In this document: positions 17,592 through 25,034 of the stretch, one piece after another | Layout: the number at the start of each line of letters is the position of its first letter | Numbering within the stretch: the stretch's first letter is position 1 | Assembly: GCA_963832785.1 (NCBI GenBank) | Contig: CAWHVF010000011.1 | Span: forward strand, 1 to 64,000 | Length of the DNA stretch: 64,000 nucleotides | From: CAWBRT01 sp963832785 | Lineage (GTDB): Bacteria > Acidobacteriota > Terriglobia > Terriglobales > Acidobacteriaceae | Direction: 5' to 3' | Program-made: the position numbers and the translations under genes | The notes under the pieces: model-generated | What the model saw: the letters and a program-made list of their open reading frames with translations, nothing else | Database searches by the model: none | What the model was told of the DNA's origin: nothing

Positions 17592-18386
17592 TCACCGGCT
17601 GTGCACGCGGGTGGCGTTCTCGTCTGCCAGGATGGTGCTCCAGATGCCGAACGCCGGGCGCGCCGTGGTAAACGACTGCAGGGCCGCCTTGTTGCAAATC
17701 ACCAGAGTGGATCCCCTGGTTTCCACGATGTGCTGTTTTTTCAGTTCAGAGATGAGCCGGGTAACGGTTTCGCGCGAGATGCCGATCATCTGCGCCATTT
17801 CCTCCTGGGTGAGCAGCATCTTTATGCTGGGGCGGCGATTGTCCGCAGCACTGCCGGCGTTGCTTAATTCCAGGAGCAGTTTGGCCAGCCTGTCTCCGGC
17901 CGAACGCGAAGGAGCGAGCCGGCGCAGCTCCTGGCAGGAGTCGTGGTATTTCTCGCTCAGCTTTTCGGCAATGCGCAGGGCAACTTCGTTGTGCTGCTGG
18001 AGGAAGCGCAAATATTCGTCGCGCCTGATGAAACCGATGCAGCAATGGTCGATCGCCTCGGCCGTCCACTCGTAAGGTTTGTTGCAGACGACGGCGCTCA
18101 AGCCGATAACCTCTCCGGGGTTGGCGACCCTGCGGATGAGGATTTTTCCGTTTACCGACCCCAGCGAAAGCTTCACGCGCCCCTGGCACAGAATGAAAAT
18201 TCCGCGCGGCGTTTGTCCTTCGGCGAACACCACCGAGCCTTTGGGATAGATGGAGGTGGACTTGATGGCTTCCAGGCGTTGCAGGGCCGAGCAGGCCAGG
18301 TCACAGAAGCCGTTTTTCGGCTTGGCCTTGCACTCAAAACAGCTCTGGCAGATTGCCACCCCATGAGGTGAAGACATCATAACCAT
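17592..18386 (-). CDS. Crp/Fnr-family transcriptional regulator with N-terminal cysteine cluster
   Basis: Regulators of this family sense small molecules, oxygen or redox state and bind TGTGA-N6-TCACA-type palindromes. The 264-residue product has a cyclic-nucleotide-binding fold (YPKGSVVFAEGQTPRGIFIL, NPGEVIGLSAVVCNKPYE) and a C-terminal winged helix with QMIGISRETVTRLISELKK, whose E-SR pattern is FNR/CRP-like. Cysteines at residues 13, 16, 19, 28 and 32 could bind an iron-sulfur cluster, though spacing differs from E. coli FNR. A GGGGG sequence precedes the ATG at 18386. It lies about 1.4 kb from two matching palindromes before aprB, so control of the sulfur genes is a reasonable inference. 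Confidence 0.88.
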   Translation of the reverse strand: MVMMSSPHGVAICQSCFECKAKPKNGFCDLACSALQRLEAIKSTSIYPKGSVVFAEGQTPRGIFILCQGRVKLSLGSVNGKILIRRVANPGEVIGLSAVVCNKPYEWTAEAIDHCCIGFIRRDEYLRFLQQHNEVALRIAEKLSEKYHDSCQELRRLAPSRSAGDRLAKLLLELSNAGSAADNRRPSIKMLLTQEEMAQMIGISRETVTRLISELKKQHIVETRGSTLVICNKAALQSFTTARPAFGIWSTILADENATRVHSR

Positions 18387-18549
18387 CGTACCCCCTGTTA
18401 CGTGCCATTGGCGGCTGCGCGCCGCCTGGCGCTGTTTGCTGTACCGGGCCCCGGACCATGAGCCAATGCTTTTTCACGCCGAGAATGCAACCCCATCCCC
18501 CAGCCGGCGCCGATTCGCGCTTGGCGGGAAAGGCATTCCGCATATATCG

Positions 18550-19239
18550 CTACTGCGTGCCCACGGAGGCGGTCGAAACGGAATTGATTGCCGCCTGCGA
18601 CCCGGGGCCTAACACGGCCTTGGCGATGACGCTCGTTTCTCTAATAAAACCAGGCAATGCTTGGCGCTCCACCCGCGTGCAAGGCCAATAGACGAAAACC
18701 CAGTCAGGGCTCGATTCTATGCAGAAGCGCTTTACGCACGGCTGAAGCTGGGAAAGCTTGTCGCGGGTGAAGAACTCATCGGCGCCCTGGTTATCGCTGC
18801 ACTGGAGCACCAGCCCCTTTTCCAGTTCGCGCTCGTGCTCCAGGCGGCGGTGGTGCATGGCTTCATTCATGTAACGCAACAGGTCTCTGGCGCCGATGCG
18901 AAATATGGGAAGCCTGCCGCAGGTGGACCGGAAAGCGGCGACGGTCACCGCCCGTACCGACCGGCAGTGCTGGCCGGCGCAGATCAGATCACAGACCACC
19001 GCGGCGGAATCGCCCACCTTGCCGGTCATGGTGAGATCGAAAATGGCGGTCGGGTCGCACTGTAAGACGGAGAGTTGGCGGATGTCGGAATCTTTAAACG
19101 GGTGGAAGTTGCCGCCGAAGGAGAAGCCCAGAATTTGCTGCTCCAGCGTCCGCCGGCGCCGCTCTCTGTGCTTTTGAACCAGAAGCGTAATGGCGACAAT
19201 AACTACGGTCCAACTGACGAGAAGCAGAACGAGATGCAC
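18550..19239 (-). CDS. Uncharacterised membrane-anchored protein
   Basis: I do not recognise this family. The 229-residue product has one N-terminal hydrophobic segment (LVLLLVSWTVVIVAITLLV, residues 3-21) followed by a strongly basic stretch HRERRRR, which predicts a cytoplasmic soluble domain. That domain contains six scattered cysteines, with ICAGQHCRSV as one pair. It is divergent from the aprBA operon and could share the long intergenic region upstream. Function unknown. Confidence 0.55.
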   Translation of the reverse strand: MHLVLLLVSWTVVIVAITLLVQKHRERRRRTLEQQILGFSFGGNFHPFKDSDIRQLSVLQCDPTAIFDLTMTGKVGDSAAVVCDLICAGQHCRSVRAVTVAAFRSTCGRLPIFRIGARDLLRYMNEAMHHRRLEHERELEKGLVLQCSDNQGADEFFTRDKLSQLQPCVKRFCIESSPDWVFVYWPCTRVERQALPGFIRETSVIAKAVLGPGSQAAINSVSTASVGTQ

Positions 19240-19754
19240 AAAGAACCGGCCTCTCTCTCACCCCATCAGTCCGACTGCGACACGCTGCGGCGCCTCACAT
19301 GCGCGGAGTTCGAGGGGCATCGCTGGGGCTGGTGCCTGCCAGGATGCGCCATAAAGCCGGCGCGGCGTATTTCTCGGATTTCATTCCCCGCGCAGGGCCG
19401 CTCACGCGAACTCGACGTGCGGCGCTAACTTAATTGTAGGCAATGCTAATAACCTCTCAGCACTTATTGCCGTGACAACAATCACGGCCCAATGTGACTG
19501 GCCGGCAGCCCTTCAGGTGGTCCATGCCCCCGCCGCTTTTCCGTCCCGAACGAGCGGCAACTTGCTCCCAGGCACTCAGGTGATAGTTTTGCCCGGTCAG
19601 GCAACGTCTATCGGCGAGTGTGCCGACACAAAAGCGATATGACCGCCCCGCAGACCCCGAGCAGTTCCGCCAGAAATAGCGCCATGGCACCGCTTGGCCG
19701 GTTTAATTCGTAGTACCGGCACTTCAGGGTAGCCGGAACCAGGCACGACGTGGT

Positions 19755-19770
19755 TGTGACAATTATCACA
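19755..19770. promoter_or_regulatory. CRP/FNR(HcpR)-type palindrome 1 upstream of aprB
   Basis: TGTGA-CAATTA-TCACA matches the CRP-family palindrome exactly. In Desulfovibrionales the Crp/Fnr-family regulator HcpR is predicted to bind such sites before aps and sat genes (established comparative-genomic knowledge); extension to this organism is inference. Confidence 0.65.
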
Positions 19771-19782
19771 CTGACCAAGAGA

Positions 19783-19798
19783 CGTGATAGAGGTCACA
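19783..19798. promoter_or_regulatory. CRP/FNR(HcpR)-type palindrome 2 upstream of aprB
   Basis: CGTGA-TAGAGG-TCACA differs from the TGTGA-N6-TCACA palindrome by one base. Its centre is 28 bases from the centre of site 1, so the two lie on similar DNA faces (just under three helical turns). Confidence 0.55.
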
Positions 19799-20013
19799 GT
19801 GTCGCCCGCCAATATGGATGCATGATGTCGTAGTCATCAACGCAATTTACTTATTGGTGATTTGATGTTCTTATTTGGCGGCTCCAGTTTGTATGGTAAG
19901 CGAAACCCGGGCTGCAGGCGGGCTTTTGTTCTGGGGGAAGGCGAAGCGTCCGCTTTCGCGCAAGTGGCCTCAGGACGCCTGTTGCAGGGCGACACTTGGA
20001 CACCCGCCAGGCC

Positions 20014-20040
20014 GCCTCCGCGGCTACGGCGGAGGCTTTT
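20014..20040 (+). terminator. Terminator-like hairpin in the aprB leader
   Basis: A perfect 8-base inverted repeat GCCTCCGC/GCGGAGGC with a 7-base loop is followed by TTTT. No plus-strand gene precedes it, so it would act on the leader of the aprBA transcript. That position suggests attenuation; a chance GC-rich hairpin or a small RNA end are alternatives. Confidence 0.5.
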
Positions 20041-20175
20041 CCCCCGCAGTGATTCGTACTGCAATGGCGGCGCGCAAAGGCATGCAGGTGCGCCGTAAAC
20101 CGCAACACGACTCCTCTCGAGTGTCTTAACCAGGGCCAGAATCTACATTCAGCAGTGTTGGCCTGGAGGTGACTA

Positions 20176-20619
20176 GTGCCAAGTTACGTAAATCCTGAGA
20201 AATGCGATGGGTGCAAAGCGCTGGACAAGACAGCCTGCCAGTACATTTGCCCCAACGATCTCATGGTCCTTGATAAACAATCCATGAAGGCGTACAACCG
20301 CGACGCCTCCCTCTGCTGGGAGTGCTACAACTGCGTAAAGATTTGTCCGACGCAGGCGGTAGAGGTTCGCGGCTATGCAGATTTTGTCCCACTCGGTGCT
20401 TCGGCCACGCCTCTCCGGTCCACTGATTCGATCATTTGGACGATTAAGTTCCGGAACGGAAACCTGAAGCGCTTTAAGTTTCCCATTCGCACCACGCCTG
20501 AAGGCGCGGCTGCCCCCAGCGGCGGATACCAGACGCACACCGACCTCAACAGTCCCGCGCTGTCGGCCGAACCGGAAGCCTTGGGAGTTCCCGTGTTCAC
20601 CCTGAAAGGAGGCAACTAA
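20176..20619 (+). CDS. aprB: Adenylylsulfate reductase, beta (iron-sulfur) subunit
   Basis: AprB carries two 4Fe-4S clusters that pass electrons to the FAD of AprA, for reduction of adenylylsulfate (APS) to sulfite and AMP in the cytoplasm. The 147-residue product shows CDGCKALDKTACQYICP and CWECYNCVKICP, the characteristic AprB ligand sets, then ADFVPLGASATPLRSTDSII and a tail domain that wraps around AprA. GTG at 20176 is the start; TGGAGG lies about 7 bases upstream. It is first in the operon aprB-aprA-zinc ribbon-ykgJ-qmoABC, preceded by CRP/FNR-type sites and a leader hairpin. Confidence 0.96.
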   Translation: MPSYVNPEKCDGCKALDKTACQYICPNDLMVLDKQSMKAYNRDASLCWECYNCVKICPTQAVEVRGYADFVPLGASATPLRSTDSIIWTIKFRNGNLKRFKFPIRTTPEGAAAPSGGYQTHTDLNSPALSAEPEALGVPVFTLKGGN

Positions 20620-22538
20620 TGCCTAATTTCGAGACTGTCACTGTCGAAACCGATCTTCTCATTCTGGGCGGCGGCATGGCGGCCTGCGGGGCGGCGGTCG
20701 AAGCGGCATACTGGGCAAAAGAAAAAGGGCTGAAGGTTACCCTTGTTGACAAGGCGGCGGTTGACCGTTCCGGCGCCGTCTCCCAGGGCCTGTCGGCCAT
20801 CAACCAGTACGTCGGCCTGAAAGACGGCGCCAACACCGTGAAGGACTACGTGGATTACGTCCGCAACGACCTGATGGGCGTCACCCGCGAAGACCTGGTG
20901 GCCAACATCGCGCGTCACGTGGACTCCACCGTGCACCTGTTCGAGAAGTGGGGTCTGCCCATTTGGAAGGACGAGAAGGGCGCCTACGTTCATGAGGGCC
21001 GCTGGCAGCTCATGATCAACGGCGAGTCCTACAAGGTAATAGTGGCGGAAGCCGCCAAGAACGCCCTGCTGCAGTCGGGTGTGGGGCAGATTTTCGAGCG
21101 CGTGTTCATCACCGGCCCGCTTATGGACGGCGACCGCTGCGCCGGCGCCGTGGGCTTCTCCGTGCGTGAAAACAAGGTGTACGTGTTCAAGGCCAAAGCC
21201 ACTCTGCTGACGATGGGCGGCGCCGTGCACGTGTTCAAGCCGCGGAGTTCGGGCGAGGGCTTCGGCCGCGCCTGGTATCCGCCGTTCAACACCGGCTCCT
21301 CGGCCTACTTCACCCTGAAGGCCGGGGCGGAGATGACCTGCCAGGAAGTGCGCTTCATCCCTGTCCGCTTTAAGGATGCCTACGGACCGGTAGGCGCCTG
21401 GTTCCTGCTGTTCAAATCGCGCGCCACCAACGCCATGGGCGGCAACTACATGGTGGAGCGCAAGGAAGAGCTGGAGAAGTGGGGCCCCTACGGCCGGGTG
21501 AAGCCGATTCCGGCCAACCTGCGCAACTACCTCGGCATGCTCGACGTGCAGGAGGGCAAAGGCCCGCTGTACATGCGCACCGAGGAAGCCATGGCGGCCA
21601 TCGCCGCGCAGTACAAGGACGATCCCAAGGCGTATGCGAAGAAGAAGAGGGAACTGGAATCCGAGGCGTGGGAAGACTTCCTCGACATGACGATTTCGCA
21701 GGCCATCCTGTGGGCGGCCACGAACGTTCAGCCGGAAGAGAAGTCGTCCGAAATCGCGCCCTCCGAGCCGCTCTTCATCGGTTCGCACTCCGGCGCATCC
21801 GGCGCCTGGGTTAGCGGTCCCGAGGACCTGCAGACAAGCGAGACCAAGTCCCAGTACTTCTGGGGCTACTCCAACATGTCGACGGTCAAGGGCCTGTTCT
21901 GCGCGGGCGATGCCTCCGGCGCTTCGAGCCACAAGTTCTCTTCCGGCTCGCATGCCGAAGGCCGCATCGCCGCCAAGTCCGCCATCAAGTTCGTCGTTGA
22001 AAACAACGCCGCGCCCAAGGTGGACCAGGCCGCGCTGGATGCGCAGGTCAAGGAAATGCTGAAGCCGCTGGAGACCTACGAGCAGTTCTCCAAGGCGACC
22101 AGCGATCCCGAGGTCAATCCCAACTACATTAAGGCGCGCATGTTCATGAATCGTCTGCAGAAGATCATGGACGAGTACGCCGGCGGCGTCACCTCGCAGT
22201 TCACCACCAACAAGCCCTCGCTGGAGCGCGCGTTGGAGCTGCTGAACTTCCTCCGCGAAGACTCGGAGAAGCTGGCGGCCAAGGACCTGAACGAGTTGAT
22301 GCGGTGCTGGGAAAACATCCACCGGATGTGGCAGGCCGAGTCCCACGTGCGCACGGTGCTGTTCCGTGAAGAGACGCGTTGGCCCGGCTACTACTTCCGC
22401 GCCGATACGCCGAAGATCGACGAAGAAAAGTGGCACGTCTTCGCCAACTGCCGGCGCGACCCGAAGACCGGAGCCTGGGAACTTATCAAGCGGCCCATCC
22501 TCGCTGTCTTCAGCCAGAGCCAGAAGGCTGGCGCTTAG
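20619..22538 (+). CDS. aprA: Adenylylsulfate reductase, alpha (FAD) subunit
   Basis: AprA binds FAD and interconverts APS and sulfite plus AMP. The 639-residue product begins with an FAD-binding motif (DLLILGGGMAACGAAVEAA), then DRSGAVSQGLSAINQYVG, and has GSHSGASGAWVSGPEDL and CAGDASGASSHKFSSGSHAE in the second half, all typical of dissimilatory AprA. Full length is normal. Its ATG shares a base with the aprB stop (TAATG). Presence of QmoABC and Sat downstream favours the sulfate-reduction direction, though the same enzymes also work in sulfite oxidation. Confidence 0.97.
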   Translation: MPNFETVTVETDLLILGGGMAACGAAVEAAYWAKEKGLKVTLVDKAAVDRSGAVSQGLSAINQYVGLKDGANTVKDYVDYVRNDLMGVTREDLVANIARHVDSTVHLFEKWGLPIWKDEKGAYVHEGRWQLMINGESYKVIVAEAAKNALLQSGVGQIFERVFITGPLMDGDRCAGAVGFSVRENKVYVFKAKATLLTMGGAVHVFKPRSSGEGFGRAWYPPFNTGSSAYFTLKAGAEMTCQEVRFIPVRFKDAYGPVGAWFLLFKSRATNAMGGNYMVERKEELEKWGPYGRVKPIPANLRNYLGMLDVQEGKGPLYMRTEEAMAAIAAQYKDDPKAYAKKKRELESEAWEDFLDMTISQAILWAATNVQPEEKSSEIAPSEPLFIGSHSGASGAWVSGPEDLQTSETKSQYFWGYSNMSTVKGLFCAGDASGASSHKFSSGSHAEGRIAAKSAIKFVVENNAAPKVDQAALDAQVKEMLKPLETYEQFSKATSDPEVNPNYIKARMFMNRLQKIMDEYAGGVTSQFTTNKPSLERALELLNFLREDSEKLAAKDLNELMRCWENIHRMWQAESHVRTVLFREETRWPGYYFRADTPKIDEEKWHVFANCRRDPKTGAWELIKRPILAVFSQSQKAGA

Positions 22539-22600
22539 CAACTGACCGGGGCGGGGGCTGGCTGCCCCGCCCCGCTATTTTCGTTTGCCATAGAGGTTCC

Positions 22601-22948
22601 TTGAACGATCTAAGCAAAACACGTTGTCCACATTGTGGCGAGCCCTTGCAGAGGTGGAGCACCCCCCAGCTTGGCTCATGGAGCAGCGAGTATCAGTGCG
22701 TCTGCTTCAACGACGAATGCCCTTATTTCGTGAGCGGCTGGAGATGGATGCTGGAGCAATACAATGTGACAGCCTCCTACCGGTATCGATTCGATCCAGC
22801 CACGGGAGAAAGCGGTCCGCTTCCGGTGTGGTCCAAGCAGGCGCTGCGCGCCAACATTATCGAATCCGAGGTTGGAGGTCCAAGTCATGACCGAAGTCGA
22901 GTCGCTGGCACCCGAATTTCTGAAGAGCACGTCCCATCTGGGTCCTGA
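22601..22948 (+). CDS. Zinc-ribbon protein between aprA and qmoA
   Basis: I do not recognise a named family. The 115-residue product has a four-cysteine zinc ribbon, CPHCGE near residue 9 and CVCFNDECPYF near residue 33, followed by a YRYRFDPATGESGPLPVWS segment. TTG at 22601 is the likely start because GAGG lies just upstream and the frame before it runs inside aprA. It overlaps the next gene by 62 bases. Position inside the aprBA-qmoABC operon suggests a role in assembly or regulation of the iron-sulfur flavoenzymes; this is inference. Confidence 0.65.
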   Translation: MNDLSKTRCPHCGEPLQRWSTPQLGSWSSEYQCVCFNDECPYFVSGWRWMLEQYNVTASYRYRFDPATGESGPLPVWSKQALRANIIESEVGGPSHDRSRVAGTRISEEHVPSGS

Positions 22949-23717
22949 CGACCGCTTTACGTTCGCTTGCGATCCCGCTCTGGATTGCTTCGGCAAGTGC
23001 TGTCACGATGTCTCCATCGCGCTGACCCCTTACGACGTCCTGCGCATGAAAAATGCGGTCGGGGCTGATTCCTCCGCTTTCCTGGACCGGCATACCTCGG
23101 TCGCCTACTCCACCGAGACCCGAGTGCCGGTGGTGTTCCTCAAGATGGAAGACGGCAGCAAGAAGTGTTCCCTGTTGGGCGAGCATGGTTGCCAGGTCTA
23201 CGCGCACCGGCCCTGGGCCTGCCGCATGTATCCGCTGGGAATGGCCGAACCGGCCGACCCGCGCCAGTCGGCGCAAAGATTTTACTTTGTGGTTAAAGAA
23301 GAGCTGTGTCACGGTCACGGCAAGGGCGGCGAATGCGCCGTGCGGGAGTTCATTCAGAGCCAGGGGATCGAGCCCTACGACCTGATGCAGACCTCGTTTC
23401 GCAAGCTGCTGATGCTGGCGGCGGAGCGCAAGGAGCCGCTGAGCGACGATCAAGCCGCCATGTACTTCATGGCGCTTTACGATCTGGACCGCTTCCGGCG
23501 CTTCGTCTTCGAGACGCGCTTCCTGGAGCTGTTCGATATCGACGAGTCGGTCGTGGAAGAGGTCCGCAGCAACGACGAAGAGCTGCTGGAGCTGGCAATC
23601 AAATGGCTGGCCTTCAGTTTGTTCCGCCAGCGTTCCATGAAACTGAGCAAGCAAGCGGCCCAGCAGCAGCCAGGCGACGTCCCCGCGCAGGGCCCGGCCG
23701 GAGCCTCGGCGAGCTAA
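22887..23717 (+). CDS. YkgJ-type cysteine-cluster (Fe/Zn-chelating) protein
   Basis: YkgJ-family proteins carry a cysteine cluster thought to bind iron or zinc. The 276-residue product has CFGKCC near residue 33 and GCQVYAHRPWACRMYPLG near residue 103, the two halves of the family signature, plus CHGHGKGGEC further on. The C-terminal half is helical and ends in a Gln/Ala/Pro-rich tail. The ATG at 22887 has GGAGG about 9 bases upstream. It lies 6 bases before qmoA, so its product is likely made with the Qmo complex; a maturation or metal-handling role is possible but unproven. Confidence 0.8.
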   Translation: MTEVESLAPEFLKSTSHLGPDDRFTFACDPALDCFGKCCHDVSIALTPYDVLRMKNAVGADSSAFLDRHTSVAYSTETRVPVVFLKMEDGSKKCSLLGEHGCQVYAHRPWACRMYPLGMAEPADPRQSAQRFYFVVKEELCHGHGKGGECAVREFIQSQGIEPYDLMQTSFRKLLMLAAERKEPLSDDQAAMYFMALYDLDRFRRFVFETRFLELFDIDESVVEEVRSNDEELLELAIKWLAFSLFRQRSMKLSKQAAQQQPGDVPAQGPAGASAS

Positions 23718-23723
23718 AGGATT

Positions 23724-25034
23724 ATGTCAAATACTCAACCGGAAAACGGAAATCGCAAAGCATTGCTGGTGATCGGCGGAGGCATTGCCGGAATGACGGC
23801 GGCCATCGAGGCTGCCGAGGCGGGGCTCGCCGTCGTCCTGATCGAGAAGTCGACTTATCTGGGCGGCCAGGTGGCCCGGCTTCATCACTATTTCCCCAAG
23901 CTCTGCCCGCCGGCTTGCGGCCTGGAGATCAACTTCAAGCGCCTGCGCGGTAACCCGCGAATCACCGTACTGACGCTGGCCGAACTGCAAAAGCTGGAGG
24001 GGGCGCCGGGGAATTATCAGGCGACGGTGAAGATCGCGCCCCGCTTTGTGACCGCGGCATGCACCTCGTGCGGCGACTGCTCGGCGGCGTGCCCGGCGGA
24101 GCTGGCCGATCCCTTCGACTTCGGACTGGCCAAGATCAAGGCGGCGCATACGCGGCGGCTGTCGGCCTATCCGGCAACCTATGTCATAGAGCGCTCGGCC
24201 TGCGCCGTGGAGTGCAGCGCCTGCGTCACAGCCTGCAAGTACGGAGCCATCGATCTCACGCAGACAACCAGCTTCCAGACATTTAATGTCGGGTCGGTGC
24301 TGGTGGCGACCGGATGGCAGCCGTACGACGCCACCAAGCTGGACAACCTCGGCTTCGGCAAGCACGCCAACGTGGTCACCAACCTCATGTTCGAGCGCCT
24401 GGCCGCCCTCGACGGCCCCAACGGCGGCAAAGTGCTGCGGCCCTCCGACGGCAAGGAGCCGAAGTCGGTGGCCTTTGTGCAGTGCGCCGGCTCGCGCGAC
24501 CACAACCATCTTCCCTACTGCTCCACTGTGTGCTGCTCGGCTTCACTGAAACAAGCCAGTTACGTGCGCAGCCTTTACCCCGAGGCCAAGGTCACCATCT
24601 TTTATATAGACCTGCGCACCTCCGGGCAGTTGCAGGAGTTCGCCACCAAGGTGTGCGCGGACACTGGCATCGAGTTGGTGAAGGGCAAGGTCGGCAAGAT
24701 AGAAGAGGACCCGCCAAGCAAGAACCTGCAGCTCACCGTCGAAGACGTGCTCAATAGCAAAAAGATGACACGGGACTTCGACATGGCCGTCCTGGCCACC
24801 GGCATGGTGCCGCAGACCGGCGGCCTGCCGGCCGATTGCAAGCTCGACGAGTTTGGCTTTGTGGCCGACGGCACGGCCGGGATTTTCGCCTCCGGCTGCG
24901 CCAAGCGCCCCTCCGAGGTTGCCGGCTGCGTACGCGGCGCCACTGGAGCGGCGCTGAAGGCACTACAGATCGCGGGGTCCCCCACAGACCTCGCGTCTGT
25001 TGGGGCAGGGATGGGGGCCGCGAACAATGGCTAA
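23724..25034 (+). CDS. qmoA: Quinone-interacting membrane-bound oxidoreductase, subunit A (HdrA-like flavoprotein)
   Basis: QmoA is a soluble FAD subunit of the Qmo complex, which links the menaquinone pool to APS reductase. The 436-residue product has an FAD motif (LLVIGGGIAGMTAAIEAAEAG), CTSCGDCSAACP, CAVECSACVTACKYGAIDL and the HdrA-type VQCAGSRDHNHLPYCSTVCC. Order after aprBA and before qmoB/qmoC is the canonical one. The last codons overlap the qmoB start. Confidence 0.94.
   Translation: MSNTQPENGNRKALLVIGGGIAGMTAAIEAAEAGLAVVLIEKSTYLGGQVARLHHYFPKLCPPACGLEINFKRLRGNPRITVLTLAELQKLEGAPGNYQATVKIAPRFVTAACTSCGDCSAACPAELADPFDFGLAKIKAAHTRRLSAYPATYVIERSACAVECSACVTACKYGAIDLTQTTSFQTFNVGSVLVATGWQPYDATKLDNLGFGKHANVVTNLMFERLAALDGPNGGKVLRPSDGKEPKSVAFVQCAGSRDHNHLPYCSTVCCSASLKQASYVRSLYPEAKVTIFYIDLRTSGQLQEFATKVCADTGIELVKGKVGKIEEDPPSKNLQLTVEDVLNSKKMTRDFDMAVLATGMVPQTGGLPADCKLDEFGFVADGTAGIFASGCAKRPSEVAGCVRGATGAALKALQIAGSPTDLASVGAGMGAANNG

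Larger units (their letters stand above)
19240..20175. other. Long regulatory intergenic region upstream of aprBA
   Basis: The 936 bases between the divergent membrane-protein gene and aprB hold no convincing gene. They contain two CRP/FNR-type palindromes (19755-19770, 19783-19798), an AT-rich stretch after them near 19,840-19,875 that could hold a promoter, and a terminator-like hairpin (20014-20040) about 135 bases before aprB. Short open frames from 19862 and 19875 overlap the hairpin and lack a good ribosome-binding sequence. Confidence 0.6.

Noticed and set aside
19862..20129. Possible leader peptides in the aprB upstream region
   Set aside because: The short frames have no ribosome-binding sequence, no run of regulatory codons and overlap a structured region.
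20616..22541. A 641-codon minus-strand open frame opposite aprA
   Set aside because: It mirrors aprA almost exactly and has no recognisable motifs.
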